From positions 1 through 5,368 of the forward strand of contig JAICLN010000290.1 in assembly GCA_025925615.1 (NCBI GenBank): a stretch of DNA of 5,368 bases, written 5' to 3'. The number at the start of each line of letters is the position of its first letter. The first letter of the stretch is position 1. This DNA comes from Actinomycetospora sp. (GTDB lineage Bacteria > Actinomycetota > Actinomycetes > Mycobacteriales > Pseudonocardiaceae). Made by a program: the position numbers and the translations under genes. The notes below the pieces were generated by a model that had not been told where the DNA came from, did not search any database, and saw nothing but the letters and a program-made list of their open reading frames with translations. Below, piece by piece: positions 5,248 through 5,368 of the stretch.

Positions 5248-5368
5248 CGGTGCTCGTCGTCGACTCCAGCCACATCAGTCGACCGGGTCCACGTCTCGGC
5301 TCGGCGGGTGTGTGTTGCTCGGGCACGTCGGTGGTCGTCGTTGCCGTGAGCACATTCCGCTGAAGGCC
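5248..5368. other. Right-edge region without a recognised gene
   Basis: These 121 bases hold no gene I recognise. A 37-codon frame from GTG 5250 to TGA 5361 on the plus strand has no ribosome site and no familiar pattern. The minus-strand frame entering from the right edge runs straight through tRNA-Ala. The sequence is somewhat less GC-rich than the rest of the window, as expected of an intergenic region. Confidence 0.5.

Noticed and set aside
4880..5353. Minus-strand frames passing through tRNA-Ala (for example with RRRESNPQ)
   Set aside because: These are the familiar spurious translations of the reverse of a tRNA gene and are not proteins.
1..5368. CRISPR array, insertion sequence or recombinase
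   Set aside because: No regularly spaced repeats, transposase, integrase or reverse transcriptase sequence is visible on either strand.

Overview
This is a very GC-rich window in which every gene has the G/C-ending third positions typical of Actinobacteria. Several features point to that phylum: a DUF3566 membrane protein, an Lsr2 nucleoid protein, a 37-residue DLW-39-type protein, leaderless-looking starts, and tRNA genes without an encoded CCA. A Pseudonocardia-like genus (order Pseudonocardiales) fits best, but the genus is an inference from general resemblance. In many actinobacteria, gyrA is followed by a DUF3566 gene, then tRNA-Ile(GAT) and tRNA-Ala(TGC). The left edge of the window therefore probably lies just downstream of gyrB-gyrA, near the replication origin; gyrA itself is not in view.

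Layout. Positions 1-663 (+) hold the 3' part of the DUF3566 gene. tRNA-Ile(GAT) follows at 780-853 (+). A perfect 22-bp hairpin at 872-918 separates it from the convergent lsr2 gene (930-1346, -). Behind lsr2 on the minus strand is a compact three-gene operon, read from right to left: a Tm-1-like/UPF0261 protein (3973-2795), a Tm-1-type TIM-barrel protein (2768-1893) and an SRPBCC/START-like protein (1891-1451). The gaps inside the operon are 26 nt and 1 nt. A divergent regulatory region (3974-4137) with a cluster of CTGAC elements separates this operon from a plus-strand alpha/beta hydrolase (4138-4977). The DLW-39-type mini-gene (4983-5096) and tRNA-Ala(TGC) (5107-5179) follow. The last 190 bases hold a probable hairpin and no gene that I recognise.

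How the parts may work together. The two Tm-1-type proteins correspond to the two halves of the single-chain plant Tm-1 protein of tomato, which inhibits tobamovirus RNA replication. Here they are separate, adjacent genes, as is usual in bacteria, and a small hydrophobic-ligand-binding fold is tightly coupled behind them. This suggests a small enzymatic or ligand-handling module whose substrate is unknown. The tRNA-Ile/tRNA-Ala pair, often adjacent in actinobacteria, is split here by about 4.25 kb carrying lsr2, the module and the hydrolase. The window therefore looks like conserved core (DUF3566, tRNAs, DLW-39) interrupted by accessory genes. A 17-nt sequence occurs in opposite orientations at 681-697 and 4055-4071. 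In each case it lies about 82 nt upstream of the gene it points toward, either as a shared control element or as flanks of the inserted block.
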